Shown: positions 49,975 through 60,968, counted from the first letter of the stretch. The stretch: 64,000 nucleotides of DNA from Candidatus Gemmiger excrementigallinarum (GCA_019116445.1 DXBP01000002.1:1-64000), one strand, 5' to 3'. The notes: generated from the sequence alone by a model not told the origin. Made by a program: numbers and translations.

Positions 49975-50007
49975 AAAATGCACCCCGCCGCCTGTGGCGG
50001 CAGGGTG
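49975..50007 (-). terminator. Terminator of radC
   Basis: CACCCTGCCGCC-ACA-GGCGGCGGGGTG followed by CATTTTTTG on minus strand. Confidence 0.88.
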
Positions 50008-50012
50008 TCGGT

Positions 50013-50750
50013 TCAACGCCTGCTGGATGCATTTAAAATATCGTTGCTGGCGCGGTACTCCGGCAAACAACCACGTTCCCGCATAGAACAGGACTCATCC
50101 CCTGCCACAATGATATGATCGATCACGCTGACGCCCAGGGGATCCAAGGCTTTCATAATACCAATGGTGGATATAAGATCCGCTTCGCTGGGCACCGCCA
50201 GCCCCGTAGGATGATTGTGCGCCAGAATTCCACAGGTTGCATCCGTACGTGCCACATCGCGCAGCAACTTGCGCGTATCAATATGCACCCGGTTGGGCAC
50301 CCCCTCCGCAACACGCAGATCACGGATTGGACGGCATTTGTCATCCAGCAGGATCAGATAAAGAAGTTCATTTTGCAATCCCAGAAATAGCGGTTTTACA
50401 TATTCCACAGCAGCTTCCGCATGGTCAAGCGCCACACGCTGCTTTCTTTTTTTCAATTCATAATAACGGCTGAAGGACATGACCGTAGAAATCACACGAG
50501 CGCTTTTGGCTCCGATTCCTTCCACCCTCATCAGTTCTTCGGGATCAGCCTCCATGACCTTGCAAAAATTCCCGAAATGCTGAATCAGACGATGGGCCAA
50601 CGCATTGGTATCTTTGCGTGGTATTGCCAAAAAGAGAAGGTATTCCAATGCTTCATGCTCGGCCAAACTTTCCAGCCCGTCACGGTCCACCCGCGCCTGC
50701 ATACGCGCCCGGTGGTTCTCATGGAGCGGATGCTCTTTGTTTTGGTCCAT
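50013..50750 (-). CDS. radC: RadC family JAB/MPN protein
   Basis: HNHPTGLAVPSEADL, GVSVIDHIIVAG motifs. Confidence 0.95.
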   Translation of the reverse strand: MDQNKEHPLHENHRARMQARVDRDGLESLAEHEALEYLLFLAIPRKDTNALAHRLIQHFGNFCKVMEADPEELMRVEGIGAKSARVISTVMSFSRYYELKKRKQRVALDHAEAAVEYVKPLFLGLQNELLYLILLDDKCRPIRDLRVAEGVPNRVHIDTRKLLRDVARTDATCGILAHNHPTGLAVPSEADLISTIGIMKALDPLGVSVIDHIIVAGDESCSMRERGCLPEYRASNDILNASSRR

Positions 50751-50776
50751 GCTTCCACATCCTTTTGTCTTTCCAC

Positions 50777-50805
50777 TTTACCTTTGTTTCATTTTATTAT
50801 ATACT
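50777..50805 (+). promoter_or_regulatory. Predicted promoter of the plus-strand pseudouridine synthase
   Basis: TTTACC-17 nt-TATACT. Confidence 0.5.
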
Positions 50806-50823
50806 GTAAAAAACATTTTGCAA
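50796..50823 (-). promoter_or_regulatory. Predicted promoter of radC
   Basis: Minus strand TTGCAA-16 nt-TATAAT. Confidence 0.6.
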
Positions 50824-50850
50824 AGAGCGAATTTACAAAGTGAGGATTCC

Positions 50851-51816
50851 ATGAAAAGTTTTACCGCAGGCCCCAATGAAAACGGTGTGCGTCTGAGCCG
50901 CTTTGTGGAAAGTGTAACGCAGCAGCTTCCACGCAGTTTGATGTACAAGGCTTTTCGCAACAAACGTATCAAGGTAAACGGAAAGCGGGCAGAACCGGAT
51001 ACTAGGCTTTCTTCCGGCGATGTGATTGAACTGTATATCAATGATGAGTTTTTCCCTGCTGAGCAGGTTTCTTCCAAACCAAAACCTGTGCGTAGGCAGC
51101 CTTCTGTTACCATCATTTATGAAGATGAAAATTTTGCAGTTCTATATAAACCGGCGCATTTGCTTTGCCATAGCGACCGTACCGGAGATCCCAACCTGGT
51201 AGATGCCTTTGCCGCTTATCTGGAAGGAAAAGGCGAATATGATCCCCGCGCGGAGCAGCGCTTTGCCCCCGCCTTGTGCAACCGCCTTGACCGCGGCACC
51301 GAGGGACTTGTTTTGGCCGCCAAAACTTATCCAGCCTTGCGGGATCTTAACGAAATCATCCGTACTGATCTTATGAAAAAAGAGTACCTTACAATTACCG
51401 TGGGAGCCCCTCCGGCGGGACGCCATGTAGCGTGGCTTCAGCACAGTGAAAAGAACAACAAGGTTCGCATCCACGCACGCGCCATAGATGGCTATAAGCA
51501 AATCATTACGGATGTAACGTTGATCCGTCAGTCAGGCCCCTTTGCCTTGTGCCGTATTGGTTTGATTACTGGCCGTACGCATCAGATTCGCGCCCATCTT
51601 TCTTATCTGGGTCATCCGGTTCTTGGCGACATCAAATACGGAAACCGCAAAATGAACGAACGTACCGGTCTGAAAACGCAAGCGCTTTGCGCCCAGCGTT
51701 TGACCTTCGGCCGAATCCCCCCGGAAAATACCTTACAGTATCTCTCCGGTCGCGTGATTAAACTTGACGACCCCGAAATCATCAAACTATATGACAAGCT
51801 GACGAAACAACAATAA
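50851..51816 (+). CDS. RluA family pseudouridine synthase
   Basis: S4 domain N-terminus; LCNRLDRGTEGLVLAAK; ITGRTHQIRAHLSYLGHPVLGD; ATG 50851 after TGAGGATTCC. Confidence 0.92.
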   Translation: MKSFTAGPNENGVRLSRFVESVTQQLPRSLMYKAFRNKRIKVNGKRAEPDTRLSSGDVIELYINDEFFPAEQVSSKPKPVRRQPSVTIIYEDENFAVLYKPAHLLCHSDRTGDPNLVDAFAAYLEGKGEYDPRAEQRFAPALCNRLDRGTEGLVLAAKTYPALRDLNEIIRTDLMKKEYLTITVGAPPAGRHVAWLQHSEKNNKVRIHARAIDGYKQIITDVTLIRQSGPFALCRIGLITGRTHQIRAHLSYLGHPVLGDIKYGNRKMNERTGLKTQALCAQRLTFGRIPPENTLQYLSGRVIKLDDPEIIKLYDKLTKQQ

Positions 51817-51857
51817 AAAACAAACCTCCGTTCCAAAATTGGAACGGAGGTTTGTTT
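51817..51857. terminator. Bidirectional terminator between convergent genes
   Basis: AACAAACCTCCGTTCC-AAAATT-GGAACGGAGGTTTGTT perfect 16-bp stem with flanking A/T runs. Confidence 0.92.
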
Positions 51858-51901
51858 TGCTTCACTCAAAAAGACTCTCGGAGATGTAACACAGCAAACG
51901 A

Positions 51902-52975
51902 TTACGCGATGACAAAATGATAGATCAGCGACACCGCAATAATCAATGCACAGACAATTGCCGTGATCGGCGGAGCCCAATGGATGATACGTTCAGCCAT
52001 AACGTCGTCTTCGCTGGCCTCATCATCGTCCGCATAACGACCGCGCTTTTTCCCACGCGGCGCATCATCCTCGTCCTCGTCATCATAGTCGAGTTCGTCA
52101 GTGTCATACATCTGGGTGCCTTCGTCGTCGTCCTCATCGTCGTCAAACAAACGGCCCTTGGGTGCATACCGGCGAACACGTTCCATTTCTTCGTCTTCCT
52201 CCTGCGCATACCCCTGCGGGTCATACGTAGCAGTGGCGCCATCGTCGTATTCTTCGGTCTGGTTGATAGCGGCCTGTGCCGCGGCTGCCGTAGCAGCCGG
52301 GCTGGCCTGTGCGCGCTGAGGGTCAACGTTGTTGGCAACAGAATTGATTTCCTGCTGCTGCCGTTCCGCCGCACGCCGCGCATCCTCCAGGATGCCGGTC
52401 AAAGTTGCCTTGATGCCGGCGCGATCGCCACCACATTCAGAGCAGAAGGTGCAGTTTTCCTCGTTGGGATGGAATGCACCACAAGCGCAGAACCAGCCAT
52501 ATTCCGTATCCTGCGGAACACAGGTAAGCTGGCTGTTACCGGTACGCTGCTGCAGCGTCTTCGCAATGGAAGCCGGCAGCACACGAGGCATCTGCAGCCG
52601 GACGCGCTTATAACCGCGCAGGTCCACCCCGCGGCCGTTCAGGAACGCACGGTCCTGCTCAACCTCCACGCTGGATACCGGCGTATCGCTGACATACACC
52701 GCATCGTCGCTGCCGAACACATCGCCCGGCTGCGCATCAAGCTGTTCGTAATAGAAATCGTCTTCGCACAGAACCTGGCCAGCGGCATCCTTGCACTTGA
52801 AGTGAACCACCAAACCAGTCAGGGGCTCTGTACCCACATTTTTGAAGGTAAGGCACACCGCAACTTCGCCGGTCACATCGCCTTTCAGCAATTCAACCCG
52901 TACAAACTGCACCGGGCTTCCGGCCGTGTAATAATTGGCGCGGGACTGCGCCATCAGGGAAAAATTCTGATCCAT
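51902..52975 (-). CDS. Tail-anchored zinc-ribbon protein of unknown function
   Basis: WFCACGAFHPNEENCTFCSECGG ribbon, acidic DDDEDDDE region, C-terminal TM; 17 nt downstream of ftsH. Confidence 0.8.
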   Translation of the reverse strand: MDQNFSLMAQSRANYYTAGSPVQFVRVELLKGDVTGEVAVCLTFKNVGTEPLTGLVVHFKCKDAAGQVLCEDDFYYEQLDAQPGDVFGSDDAVYVSDTPVSSVEVEQDRAFLNGRGVDLRGYKRVRLQMPRVLPASIAKTLQQRTGNSQLTCVPQDTEYGWFCACGAFHPNEENCTFCSECGGDRAGIKATLTGILEDARRAAERQQQEINSVANNVDPQRAQASPAATAAAAQAAINQTEEYDDGATATYDPQGYAQEEDEEMERVRRYAPKGRLFDDDEDDDEGTQMYDTDELDYDDEDEDDAPRGKKRGRYADDDEASEDDVMAERIIHWAPPITAIVCALIIAVSLIYHFVIA

Positions 52976-52992
52976 GATCCAACACCTACTTT

Positions 52993-55083
52993 TTACTCTT
53001 GGGCGTCCGGTCGGTCTGCATCCGGCTCGGCAGCAGTCTTAGGTTTCGGGGCTTCCTCCTGTTCAGGGGTCTGGACCGGAGCGGAAGTATCCTGTTCCGG
53101 CTTGGCCGTTTCACCCTTTCCCAGATCGAACGGCGGCAATGTTCCGCCTTCCATCAGCGTTTTGAATTCATCACCGCTGATTTTTTCGCGTTCCATCAAA
53201 ACGGTGGCTATCTTATGCAGCTCTGTCATGTGCTCCGTCAGCAGCCGCCGTGCCGTTTCGTATGCTTCATCTACAATATCACGGATTTCATTATCGATTT
53301 CCGACGCAATAGCCTCCGAATAGCCCTTTCCCTGGCCAAAATCACGACCCAGGAAGGTCTGCCCGGGATCACTGCCATATACAACAGGACCCATACGCTC
53401 AGAGAAGCCATACCGGGTAACCATCGCGCGAGCCGTATCCGTAGCACGCTGCAGGTCGTTCGACGCACCGGTCGAAATATCGTCGAGCACCAACTGTTCG
53501 GCCACTCGACCGCCCAACAGAGAAACAATGTTTTCAAACATCGCCGTCTTGGTTACATAGCTGGGATCCTTTTCCGGCAAATACATCGTATAACCACCGG
53601 CCCCGCCACGAGAAATAATGCTGATCTGGTGCACGGGATCATGATGCTTGCCGAAATAGCCGGTAATTGCGTGACCGGTTTCATGGTAAGCGACCAGACG
53701 GCGCTCATCGTCCGTCACCACATGGCTCTTCTTCTCAGGGCCCATCATAACCTTAACGGAAGCTTCTTCGATTTCCGGCTCAGTGATGGCCTTTTTGCCG
53801 CGGCGAGCGGCCAGCAATGCCGCTTCATTGACAAGATTTTCCAGGTCTGCGCCCGAGAATCCTGCAGTAGTACGGGCGATTGTTTTCAGGCTGACATCCG
53901 GTCCGAGCGGCTTATTCTTGGTATGCACCTTAAGAATCTCCTCACGGCCCTTGACATCAGGCAGCCCAACATAAACCTGGCGGTCAAAACGCCCAGGACG
54001 CAGCAAAGCCTTGTCCAGAATGTCGGCGCGGTTGGTAGCCGCCATGACGATAACGCCGTCATTGGCATCAAAACCATCCATTTCCACCAGCAACTGGTTC
54101 AGGGTCTGTTCACGCTCATCGTGACCGCCGCCAAGGCCAGCGCCGCGCTGACGACCAACGGCGTCAATCTCATCGATAAAGACGATAGAAGGCATCGTCT
54201 TTTTGGCTTTTTCAAACAGATCGCGCACACGCGAAGCACCGACACCGACATACATTTCCACAAAGTCGGAACCGGAAATCGCATAGAAAGGAACGCCCGC
54301 TTCACCGGCACAGGCACGTGCCAACAGAGTTTTACCGGTACCCGGAGGGCCTACCAGCAACACACCGTGCGGAATCCGTGCTCCCAGGGAATTAAATTTT
54401 CCGGGTGCCTTGAGGAACTCCACAACCTCCTGCAATTCCGCTTTTTCTTCATCAGCACCGGCCACATCCGCAAACGTGGCTCTGCGCTGGTTTTCCTGCT
54501 GATCTTTGACCTTGGCGCGACCGACGTTCATAATACCGCCGCCGGCACCGCCACGGTACATCGACATAAACAGCATACCAAGGCTGCCCAGCATCACCAC
54601 ATAGAAGATAATTTCCAGCCAGGGAATGCTGGTCTTGGCTGCCACATAGTCAAAAATCATGGGGGCATCGGGATTTGCTTCGTTGTAAGCATCCACGAAA
54701 TCGGAAATTTTGCCGGTATTGAAGTCAACACCATAGGGCAGCTTGTAGGTGACATACACCGTGCCGCCATTCGCAGGAAGCATATCTTCTTCAGCTGCTC
54801 CCAGGCTGTTGAGCAACCCACCGGTCTGCTCATCGTCCATCTGGACGGTAGCTTCCGGAAGAGGAATCTTGCCTTCCTTAAGCCACATTTCCAGCTTATT
54901 GGTTCCCATATCCAAACGGTACGAGGTAACCTGCTGGTTTTCAAAATAATAATAAATCTCAGAATAATTGATATGGTTCGATGCGGTAGCCGACAGCAAC
55001 GGCGACAGACTGACAAAGAACAAAACCAACACCATGAGCACGGCAACCACAAGGATGCCGCTGAAACGAGGTTTATGCTGCAA
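52993..55083 (-). CDS. ftsH: ATP-dependent zinc metalloprotease FtsH
   Basis: [31 protein letters not shown] zinc site; N-terminal TM segments. Confidence 0.97.
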   Translation of the reverse strand: MQHKPRFSGILVVAVLMVLVLFFVSLSPLLSATASNHINYSEIYYYFENQQVTSYRLDMGTNKLEMWLKEGKIPLPEATVQMDDEQTGGLLNSLGAAEEDMLPANGGTVYVTYKLPYGVDFNTGKISDFVDAYNEANPDAPMIFDYVAAKTSIPWLEIIFYVVMLGSLGMLFMSMYRGGAGGGIMNVGRAKVKDQQENQRRATFADVAGADEEKAELQEVVEFLKAPGKFNSLGARIPHGVLLVGPPGTGKTLLARACAGEAGVPFYAISGSDFVEMYVGVGASRVRDLFEKAKKTMPSIVFIDEIDAVGRQRGAGLGGGHDEREQTLNQLLVEMDGFDANDGVIVMAATNRADILDKALLRPGRFDRQVYVGLPDVKGREEILKVHTKNKPLGPDVSLKTIARTTAGFSGADLENLVNEAALLAARRGKKAITEPEIEEASVKVMMGPEKKSHVVTDDERRLVAYHETGHAITGYFGKHHDPVHQISIISRGGAGGYTMYLPEKDPSYVTKTAMFENIVSLLGGRVAEQLVLDDISTGASNDLQRATDTARAMVTRYGFSERMGPVVYGSDPGQTFLGRDFGQGKGYSEAIASEIDNEIRDIVDEAYETARRLLTEHMTELHKIATVLMEREKISGDEFKTLMEGGTLPPFDLGKGETAKPEQDTSAPVQTPEQEEAPKPKTAAEPDADRPDAQE

Positions 55084-55141
55084 GAAATCAACTCCTATCC
55101 GGTGCCTGACACCGGGTAATTTTGGCTGCCCGAATCAGCCC

Positions 55142-55693
55142 TTATTTGCTGTAGATTTCGGGTTTAAGAACACCCACATAAGGCAGGTTGCGATACTTCT
55201 CATCGTAATCCAGCCCGTAACCGACCACGAACTCGTCCGGGACTTCAAATCCAAGATAGTCCGGTTCAATATCTGCCTTGCGGCGGCTGGGCTTGCTCAG
55301 AATCGTACACAGGCGCACACTGTTCGGATTGCGCATCCGCAGCATGGGCAGCAGATGGGACAGCGTAATACCGGTGTCCAGAATATCCTCCACGATCAGA
55401 ACATCTTTGCCGGTGAGATCGGCATCCAGGTCCTTAACGATCTTAACGAGGCCCGTTGACTCAGTATTGGCTCCGCCATAACTGGAAACTACCATAAAAT
55501 CAATTCCGCAGGGAATCGTTACAGCGCGCATCAGATCAGCCATAAAGACGACAGACCCCTTGAGAATGGAAACCAGCAGCAGATCGCGGCCTTCATAGTC
55601 CCGGCTGATCTGCGCCCCCAGTTCTGCCACCTTCTGTTTGAGCTGTTCTTCTGATACCAAAATATGATCAATATCCTGATCCATGCTATGCAT
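55142..55693 (-). CDS. hpt: Hypoxanthine phosphoribosyltransferase
   Basis: VLIVEDILDTGITL PRPP motif; SD GGAGGA before ATG 55693. Confidence 0.94.
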   Translation of the reverse strand: MHSMDQDIDHILVSEEQLKQKVAELGAQISRDYEGRDLLLVSILKGSVVFMADLMRAVTIPCGIDFMVVSSYGGANTESTGLVKIVKDLDADLTGKDVLIVEDILDTGITLSHLLPMLRMRNPNSVRLCTILSKPSRRKADIEPDYLGFEVPDEFVVGYGLDYDEKYRNLPYVGVLKPEIYSK

Positions 55694-55697
55694 GCGC

Positions 55698-57089
55698 TTA
55701 ATCCTCCTCGGCTTTTTCCGTGTGCACCGTCCATACCTCGTTGGTATAAGAATCGGGAGCAACGCCTTCGGCAAAACCGCTGCCCCACAACCAGAGCACT
55801 TCACTTCCGTCCGCCAGCAAAGGAAGCAGCGAACGTTCATCCTGCGGAATTCCGAGTTCGTTATAGTATTTTTTCAACGTCTTGCGTACATGACGACCGG
55901 CCGGGCGGAAAAAATCCCCCGGCAGACGTGTACGCAAAAGTAGATTCTTCTGTATTTTAGCACAATCCGCGCAACAGTTTAAGTCTTTTTTGAAAATTGG
56001 TTGATTTTTTAGAAATTCTTCATACTTTACACGGCGAAATTCAACAAAATAACCACCCGGCAGCAGAAAACGCCCTTCGCTGAAAGGCTGCGGCGGCGCA
56101 GGCGGCGGACGTACGCCCCGGGGTGTCAGCCGCAACAAGACTCCATCCTTTACTTTGTAGGTCACTTCAGGCGTAAGCTGCAGGGCACCCTCACCGCGCT
56201 GAATCAGAAAGCGCAGTAGCGTAATATATTTTTCTTCCGCATCTCGCACCGGGCTTACCAGTGAATGCAGTGCCGCGTCCAGCACAGGGCCTTCTGCCTT
56301 ACGAAGAACGGATACCTCGTATCCATTCTCCACGGTGGCCGCCTGCAAAAGTGCAGCGGCCTCCCCCGTAAGCCACTGGTCCAGATCCCGTATCTGACGG
56401 CACAGCCGTGCAATGGCAACCTCCGCCGACGGATTTGCATATTGCAAAGCAGGGATGGCATCGTGGCGAATCCGATTGCGGGCATAGGTATTCTGTTCGT
56501 TGGTTTCGTCCTGAACATAGTTTTGCCCAAGTGCCGCACAGTATGCCTCAGTATCCGAACGGGTAAGGCAAAGACACGGGCGCACATAATAGCCCCGACG
56601 GGGCGGAATTCCTGCCAGGCCGTGCAGGCCGGTTCCCCGCGCCATGCGGAACAGGACGGTTTCCACCTGATCCGACATCGTATGGGCTGTTGCAATAAAT
56701 GCTTCTTCCTGAATCGCAAGGCGATCAAACCATCCGTAGCGAAGTCCGCGTGCCCATTCCTCACTGGGCTGCTGCGGGATTTCCACCCCTTCACGCAGGG
56801 CATCGTACAGGAACAGTTCCACACCGTTTTTGCGGCAGAAAGCTGTCACAAAATTAGCGTCAGCCACCGCATTGACGCCGCGGATTCCGTGATTGACATG
56901 GGTCGCCAGGACTTCAATTTCCAGATCCCGCCGCCGCCTAAGCAAAAAAAGCAACAAAGCCATAGAGTCTGCCCCTCCGGAGCAGGCTGCAATGACTCTG
57001 TCGCCAGACTTGAACAAGCCCTGTTGACGGCAATACGCCAGCAAGGTTTCTTCCACGTGTTGAATTACATTTTCGCTATCAGAACTCAT
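55698..57089 (-). CDS. tilS: tRNA(Ile)-lysidine synthase
   Basis: VIAACSGGADSMALLLFL PP-loop; HVNHGIRG; RNRIRHDAIP. Confidence 0.94.
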   Translation of the reverse strand: MSSDSENVIQHVEETLLAYCRQQGLFKSGDRVIAACSGGADSMALLLFLLRRRRDLEIEVLATHVNHGIRGVNAVADANFVTAFCRKNGVELFLYDALREGVEIPQQPSEEWARGLRYGWFDRLAIQEEAFIATAHTMSDQVETVLFRMARGTGLHGLAGIPPRRGYYVRPCLCLTRSDTEAYCAALGQNYVQDETNEQNTYARNRIRHDAIPALQYANPSAEVAIARLCRQIRDLDQWLTGEAAALLQAATVENGYEVSVLRKAEGPVLDAALHSLVSPVRDAEEKYITLLRFLIQRGEGALQLTPEVTYKVKDGVLLRLTPRGVRPPPAPPQPFSEGRFLLPGGYFVEFRRVKYEEFLKNQPIFKKDLNCCADCAKIQKNLLLRTRLPGDFFRPAGRHVRKTLKKYYNELGIPQDERSLLPLLADGSEVLWLWGSGFAEGVAPDSYTNEVWTVHTEKAEED

Positions 57090-58482
57090 GGGTCACATCC
57101 AAATTGCTGAAGCGTGTATGCGCACCATCCCAGCCAAGACGGACCACGCTGGTCTCACCGTGACGGTTTTTGGCCACGATACATTCGGCTTCGTTTTCGT
57201 TGGCCTGATTTTCTTCCCCATTCTGCGAGTTGTAATACGCAGCACGGTACAGGAACAGTACAATATCGGCGTCCTGTTCGATAGAGCCGGAGTCGCGCAG
57301 GTCAGAAAGCTGCGGCCGGTGATCGGAACGTCCCGCCGTCTTTTCCGCCGCACGGGAAAGCTGCGACAAAGCAATAACGGGAACATTGAGTTCCTTTGCC
57401 ATAATTTTCAGGTTCCGGGTAATATCGCTGATTTCCTGCACGCGGCTCTCGGTCCTTTTGGCGCTTTGCATCAGCTGCAGATAGTCAATGATCACCAGGC
57501 CGATTTTGTCTTTCTTGGGGTCCTGATTGATGGTGCGGATTTTGGCCTTGATTTCCGGCACCGAGATACCGGAAGTATCATCCATATAAATCGGTGCATT
57601 GTACAGCAGCGAGGTGGCCTGTGCAAAGTCGTTCCAGTCGGAATTATTCAGCCTGCCTGTGCGGAAGGCCTGACTGTCGATGTTGGCTGTACTGGAAAGA
57701 ATTCGGTCCGTCAGCTGTTCGCAGGTCATTTCCAGACTGAAAATAATCGTCGGCACCTTTTGCTGCCGTGCCACATTGGTTGCGATATTCAATGCAAAGC
57801 TCGTTTTTCCCATACCGGGACGCGCGGCCAGGATAATCAGGTCAGAGCGGCCGAGTCCGGTCAAGACGGTATCCAGGTAATTGAAGCCCGTGGGAATACC
57901 GGCGAACTTGTCGCGGTCCGCACCGCTGAGTTTCTGCATCGTATCAATGACTTCCAGGATGGATTCCCGGATGGTCTTGACGCCCGATTTATCACGACCA
58001 CTGCGAATATCGTAAATCTTCTGTTCTGCCGACTCCAGAAGCATATCGGCATCTTCGCCGCTAGTCGTTTCGCTCAGGATACTGCGGGCCGCCTCGATCA
58101 GACGGCGTGCCTGATACTTTTCCCTGACAATTTTAAAGTACGAATCAACATTGGAAATGGCCGGCACCGTTTCGGCAATATGGGTAATATAAATTTTGGC
58201 ATCGTCGGCACTGGCAAAAGTACCTGCGCCAGCCAGTGCGTTCACCAGTGTGATGATGTCGACGGCTTCACTCTCCGTATAAAGTGTGCGCATCGTTTCA
58301 TACACAGCGCGGTTCTGGTCCGAATAGAACATTTCCGGTTCCATATCGGTGATGAGGCGATTCAGAATCGTTTCATCCATCAAAGCCGCACCCAAAATGC
58401 TCTGCTCGGCCTGCATATTGTAGGGCATCTGGATGCCCAGGCTGGAAAGGCTCAATTCTTCATTGCGCGGCACAACAGGCAT
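57079..58482 (-). CDS. dnaB: Replicative DNA helicase
   Basis: MPYNMQAEQSILGAAL; AARPGMGKTSFALNIA; LSQLSRAAE. Confidence 0.97.
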   Translation of the reverse strand: MPVVPRNEELSLSSLGIQMPYNMQAEQSILGAALMDETILNRLITDMEPEMFYSDQNRAVYETMRTLYTESEAVDIITLVNALAGAGTFASADDAKIYITHIAETVPAISNVDSYFKIVREKYQARRLIEAARSILSETTSGEDADMLLESAEQKIYDIRSGRDKSGVKTIRESILEVIDTMQKLSGADRDKFAGIPTGFNYLDTVLTGLGRSDLIILAARPGMGKTSFALNIATNVARQQKVPTIIFSLEMTCEQLTDRILSSTANIDSQAFRTGRLNNSDWNDFAQATSLLYNAPIYMDDTSGISVPEIKAKIRTINQDPKKDKIGLVIIDYLQLMQSAKRTESRVQEISDITRNLKIMAKELNVPVIALSQLSRAAEKTAGRSDHRPQLSDLRDSGSIEQDADIVLFLYRAAYYNSQNGEENQANENEAECIVAKNRHGETSVVRLGWDGAHTRFSNLDVTHEF

Positions 58483-58520
58483 CCCCCTTCCCCACGCATT
58501 TTATGTAAAGTTTCTTTTCT

Positions 58521-58967
58521 TTACAGTTCTTCCACCTTGACCTTAAAAGGTGCCGAAACCCCTGCATACAGGCGAACGGTAGCATCATAGCTGCCAAACT
58601 CCTTGATGGCAGAGGGCAGTTCCACCTTTTTCTTGTCAATTTCCGTTCCGGTCAGCTGGGTCAGCAGTTCCGCCACTTCCTTGCCGGTAACTTTACCATA
58701 CAACTTGCCGGAAGCACCACCCTTGATCTTGGCAGTCACCGTTTTGCCCTTGATCTTGGCGGCCAGCGCTTCTGCAGCAGCACGGGCTTCCGCCTCGTGA
58801 TGGGCCTTAGCTTCGCTCTTGGTGCGGGCCTGGTTCAAAGCAGCAGCGTCAGCCGGTGCCGCCAGACCGCGCGGGAAAAGGAAATTGCGGGCGTACCCGT
58901 CAGAAACCTCATGGATCTCGTCCTTCTTGCCGATGGTTTTCACATCCTGTTTCAGAATGATTTTCAT
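58521..58967 (-). CDS. rplI: 50S ribosomal protein L9
   Basis: [36 protein letters not shown]. Confidence 0.98.
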   Translation of the reverse strand: MKIILKQDVKTIGKKDEIHEVSDGYARNFLFPRGLAAPADAAALNQARTKSEAKAHHEAEARAAAEALAAKIKGKTVTAKIKGGASGKLYGKVTGKEVAELLTQLTGTEIDKKKVELPSAIKEFGSYDATVRLYAGVSAPFKVKVEEL

Positions 58968-58988
58968 ATCGTGTATCCTCCAATCATA

Positions 58989-60968
58989 TCAGTTTTGTCG
59001 TGTCGCGACGGCATTTGCCGCCTGCGAAGCACGGTAAATATCAATCTGTTCACGGATCTGCCGCTCCGCAGCATCCAGCGTACAATTCTGCAGCTGTGCG
59101 CCGGCCATCATCAGATGACCGCCGCCTCCCAAAGGTTCCAGGATCACCTGTACATTGAGGGCACCCATGCTGCGGGCAGAAATGTTGACTCCGCCGTTCT
59201 TGGCTACGGCAACAAAGCTGGCATCTACCCCGTTGATCGTCAACAGGTCATTGGCTGCCATAGGCAGAACCACGTTCATACCGGCGTCCAGTTCGCCGGA
59301 CAGTGCAATGGCACAGCCTTTGTATATGTAGGCACTCTCCACAATGTGAGCGCGCGCCTCATATTCCTCCTTCGAAGTGTTGAACAACAGTTTGGTTTCC
59401 GCCGTCTGTGCACCGCGGCTTCGCAGCCAGGCAGCAGCTTCAAAGGTACGCACCCCTACATGCAGTGCAAAGCTGCGGGTATCGAGCATGATGCCAGCCA
59501 GCAAAGCCTGTGCTTCCAGCGGTGTGATGTTGCCTTCCTTGGGCATGAACTGAAGCAATTCACAAATCAGTTCACTGGCGCTGGAAGCATACGGTTCGTG
59601 GTACAGCAGCAAAGGACGGTCAATGTGTCCAACCGCCATACGGTGATGATCGATCACCACAACGCGCTTGCACTTCTCGTATATTTTCTGGCTTTCCAGA
59701 AGTCGTTTCTGGTAGGTATCCACCACGATCAGCAACGTGTTAGGGGTGATGACATCCAGCGTTTGATCCGGTGCAATAAAGTCTTTACCGCAGCCTGCAT
59801 CCAGGAACGTTTTGAGCAGCGACCCTGCCAGCGTTGCATCGCTGTTGATGGCAATAACTGCCGGGACACCGCACATTTTGCAGATGCGCAGGGCACCGAT
59901 TGCGGAACCTACCGCATCCAGATCGCTCATGCGATGTCCCATGACAATGACGCTGTCGCTCTTCTTGATAAGATCGCACAGCGCACGGGAGATGATGCGG
60001 CTGCGTACATGGCTGCGTTTTTCCACGCCATGGGAAATGCCGCCATAGAACTCAAATCCGTCCACCGTCTTTACAGCCGCCTGATCTCCACCGCGCCCCA
60101 GCGCGATGTCGATGCTCTCACGCGCCATCTGATGGCATTCCTGAAGGGTTTTGCCGCCGTGGCCCACGCCAATAGAAAGTGTTGTAAGGCCTCCGGGATG
60201 CAATGCGCGCACTTTATCCAGAATATCAAACCGTTCCTGCAGCATCCAGCGCACATCGCGCTCCTCCACCACCGCAATATAACGGCTGTTGGAAACACGG
60301 CGCAGAAAACCGGTGCTTCTCCCGATGTACTCTTCCAGAAGACTGTTGATCGCTTCCAGTTCCTTGGCCTGTTCACTGTCTTTCATATCATCAAACAGTT
60401 CATCGTAACTGTCGATTACAATGATCAGACAGGCCGGACGGCTTTCGGTATATTCGTCAAGGGTCTGCTTGTAGAAGGTATTGTCGACCAGGTATACGAT
60501 GCTGGCGCCGCGGCTGCCCTTTGCAGAACCGGCGTAAGCCGTAAAACGCCGTTCTCCCACAACAAGATCCTGCCCGTGCGGACGCGAACAGACAGCCAAA
60601 TCCAGATCCGGCAAAACCCGTTCCACCGGACGCGTCACTGCGTCGCTGCCTTCCAGGACCTTTTCGCGGAAGAAAGTATTATACCACAGAATTCTGCCAT
60701 CCGCAACGAGTACCGTCGGGATCGGCAGCCCCGTAAGGCTGTACTGTATCCGGCTGTTTTCAAAATCTGTGCTGCACAGCTGTGCAGCCACATAGGCGCG
60801 CAGTCTGCGCCGTGTATACCACAGCACACACAGTGCAACAACGACCAGTACAAACGGTACGATAAGCCATTGCGGTGAAACAATTGCCACCGGAACAACC
60901 ATCGCCACCAACGCCACCAGCAGCAGTAAAAGCACTGCAGCCGCATCCAGGCCGTCTTTGTGTTTCAT
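58989..60968 (-). CDS. gdpP: GdpP-like DHH/DHHA1 cyclic-di-AMP phosphodiesterase
   Basis: N-terminal TMs, PAS-like and degenerate GGDEF region, VVVIDHHRM, LGGGGHLMMAG. Confidence 0.92.
   Translation of the reverse strand: MKHKDGLDAAAVLLLLLVALVAMVVPVAIVSPQWLIVPFVLVVVALCVLWYTRRRLRAYVAAQLCSTDFENSRIQYSLTGLPIPTVLVADGRILWYNTFFREKVLEGSDAVTRPVERVLPDLDLAVCSRPHGQDLVVGERRFTAYAGSAKGSRGASIVYLVDNTFYKQTLDEYTESRPACLIIVIDSYDELFDDMKDSEQAKELEAINSLLEEYIGRSTGFLRRVSNSRYIAVVEERDVRWMLQERFDILDKVRALHPGGLTTLSIGVGHGGKTLQECHQMARESIDIALGRGGDQAAVKTVDGFEFYGGISHGVEKRSHVRSRIISRALCDLIKKSDSVIVMGHRMSDLDAVGSAIGALRICKMCGVPAVIAINSDATLAGSLLKTFLDAGCGKDFIAPDQTLDVITPNTLLIVVDTYQKRLLESQKIYEKCKRVVVIDHHRMAVGHIDRPLLLYHEPYASSASELICELLQFMPKEGNITPLEAQALLAGIMLDTRSFALHVGVRTFEAAAWLRSRGAQTAETKLLFNTSKEEYEARAHIVESAYIYKGCAIALSGELDAGMNVVLPMAANDLLTINGVDASFVAVAKNGGVNISARSMGALNVQVILEPLGGGGHLMMAGAQLQNCTLDAAERQIREQIDIYRASQAANAVATRQN

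Noticed and set aside
50013-50750. radC as a marker of a mobile element or defence island
   Set aside because: Neighbours are housekeeping genes; radC is a common chromosomal gene in Firmicutes.
55099-55115. CCGGTG-CCTGA-CACCGG hairpin between hpt and ftsH as a terminator
   Set aside because: No T-run on either strand and the genes are closely spaced; at most an mRNA structure.
52999-55119. 706-aa plus-strand ORF
   Set aside because: Antisense to ftsH; no motifs.
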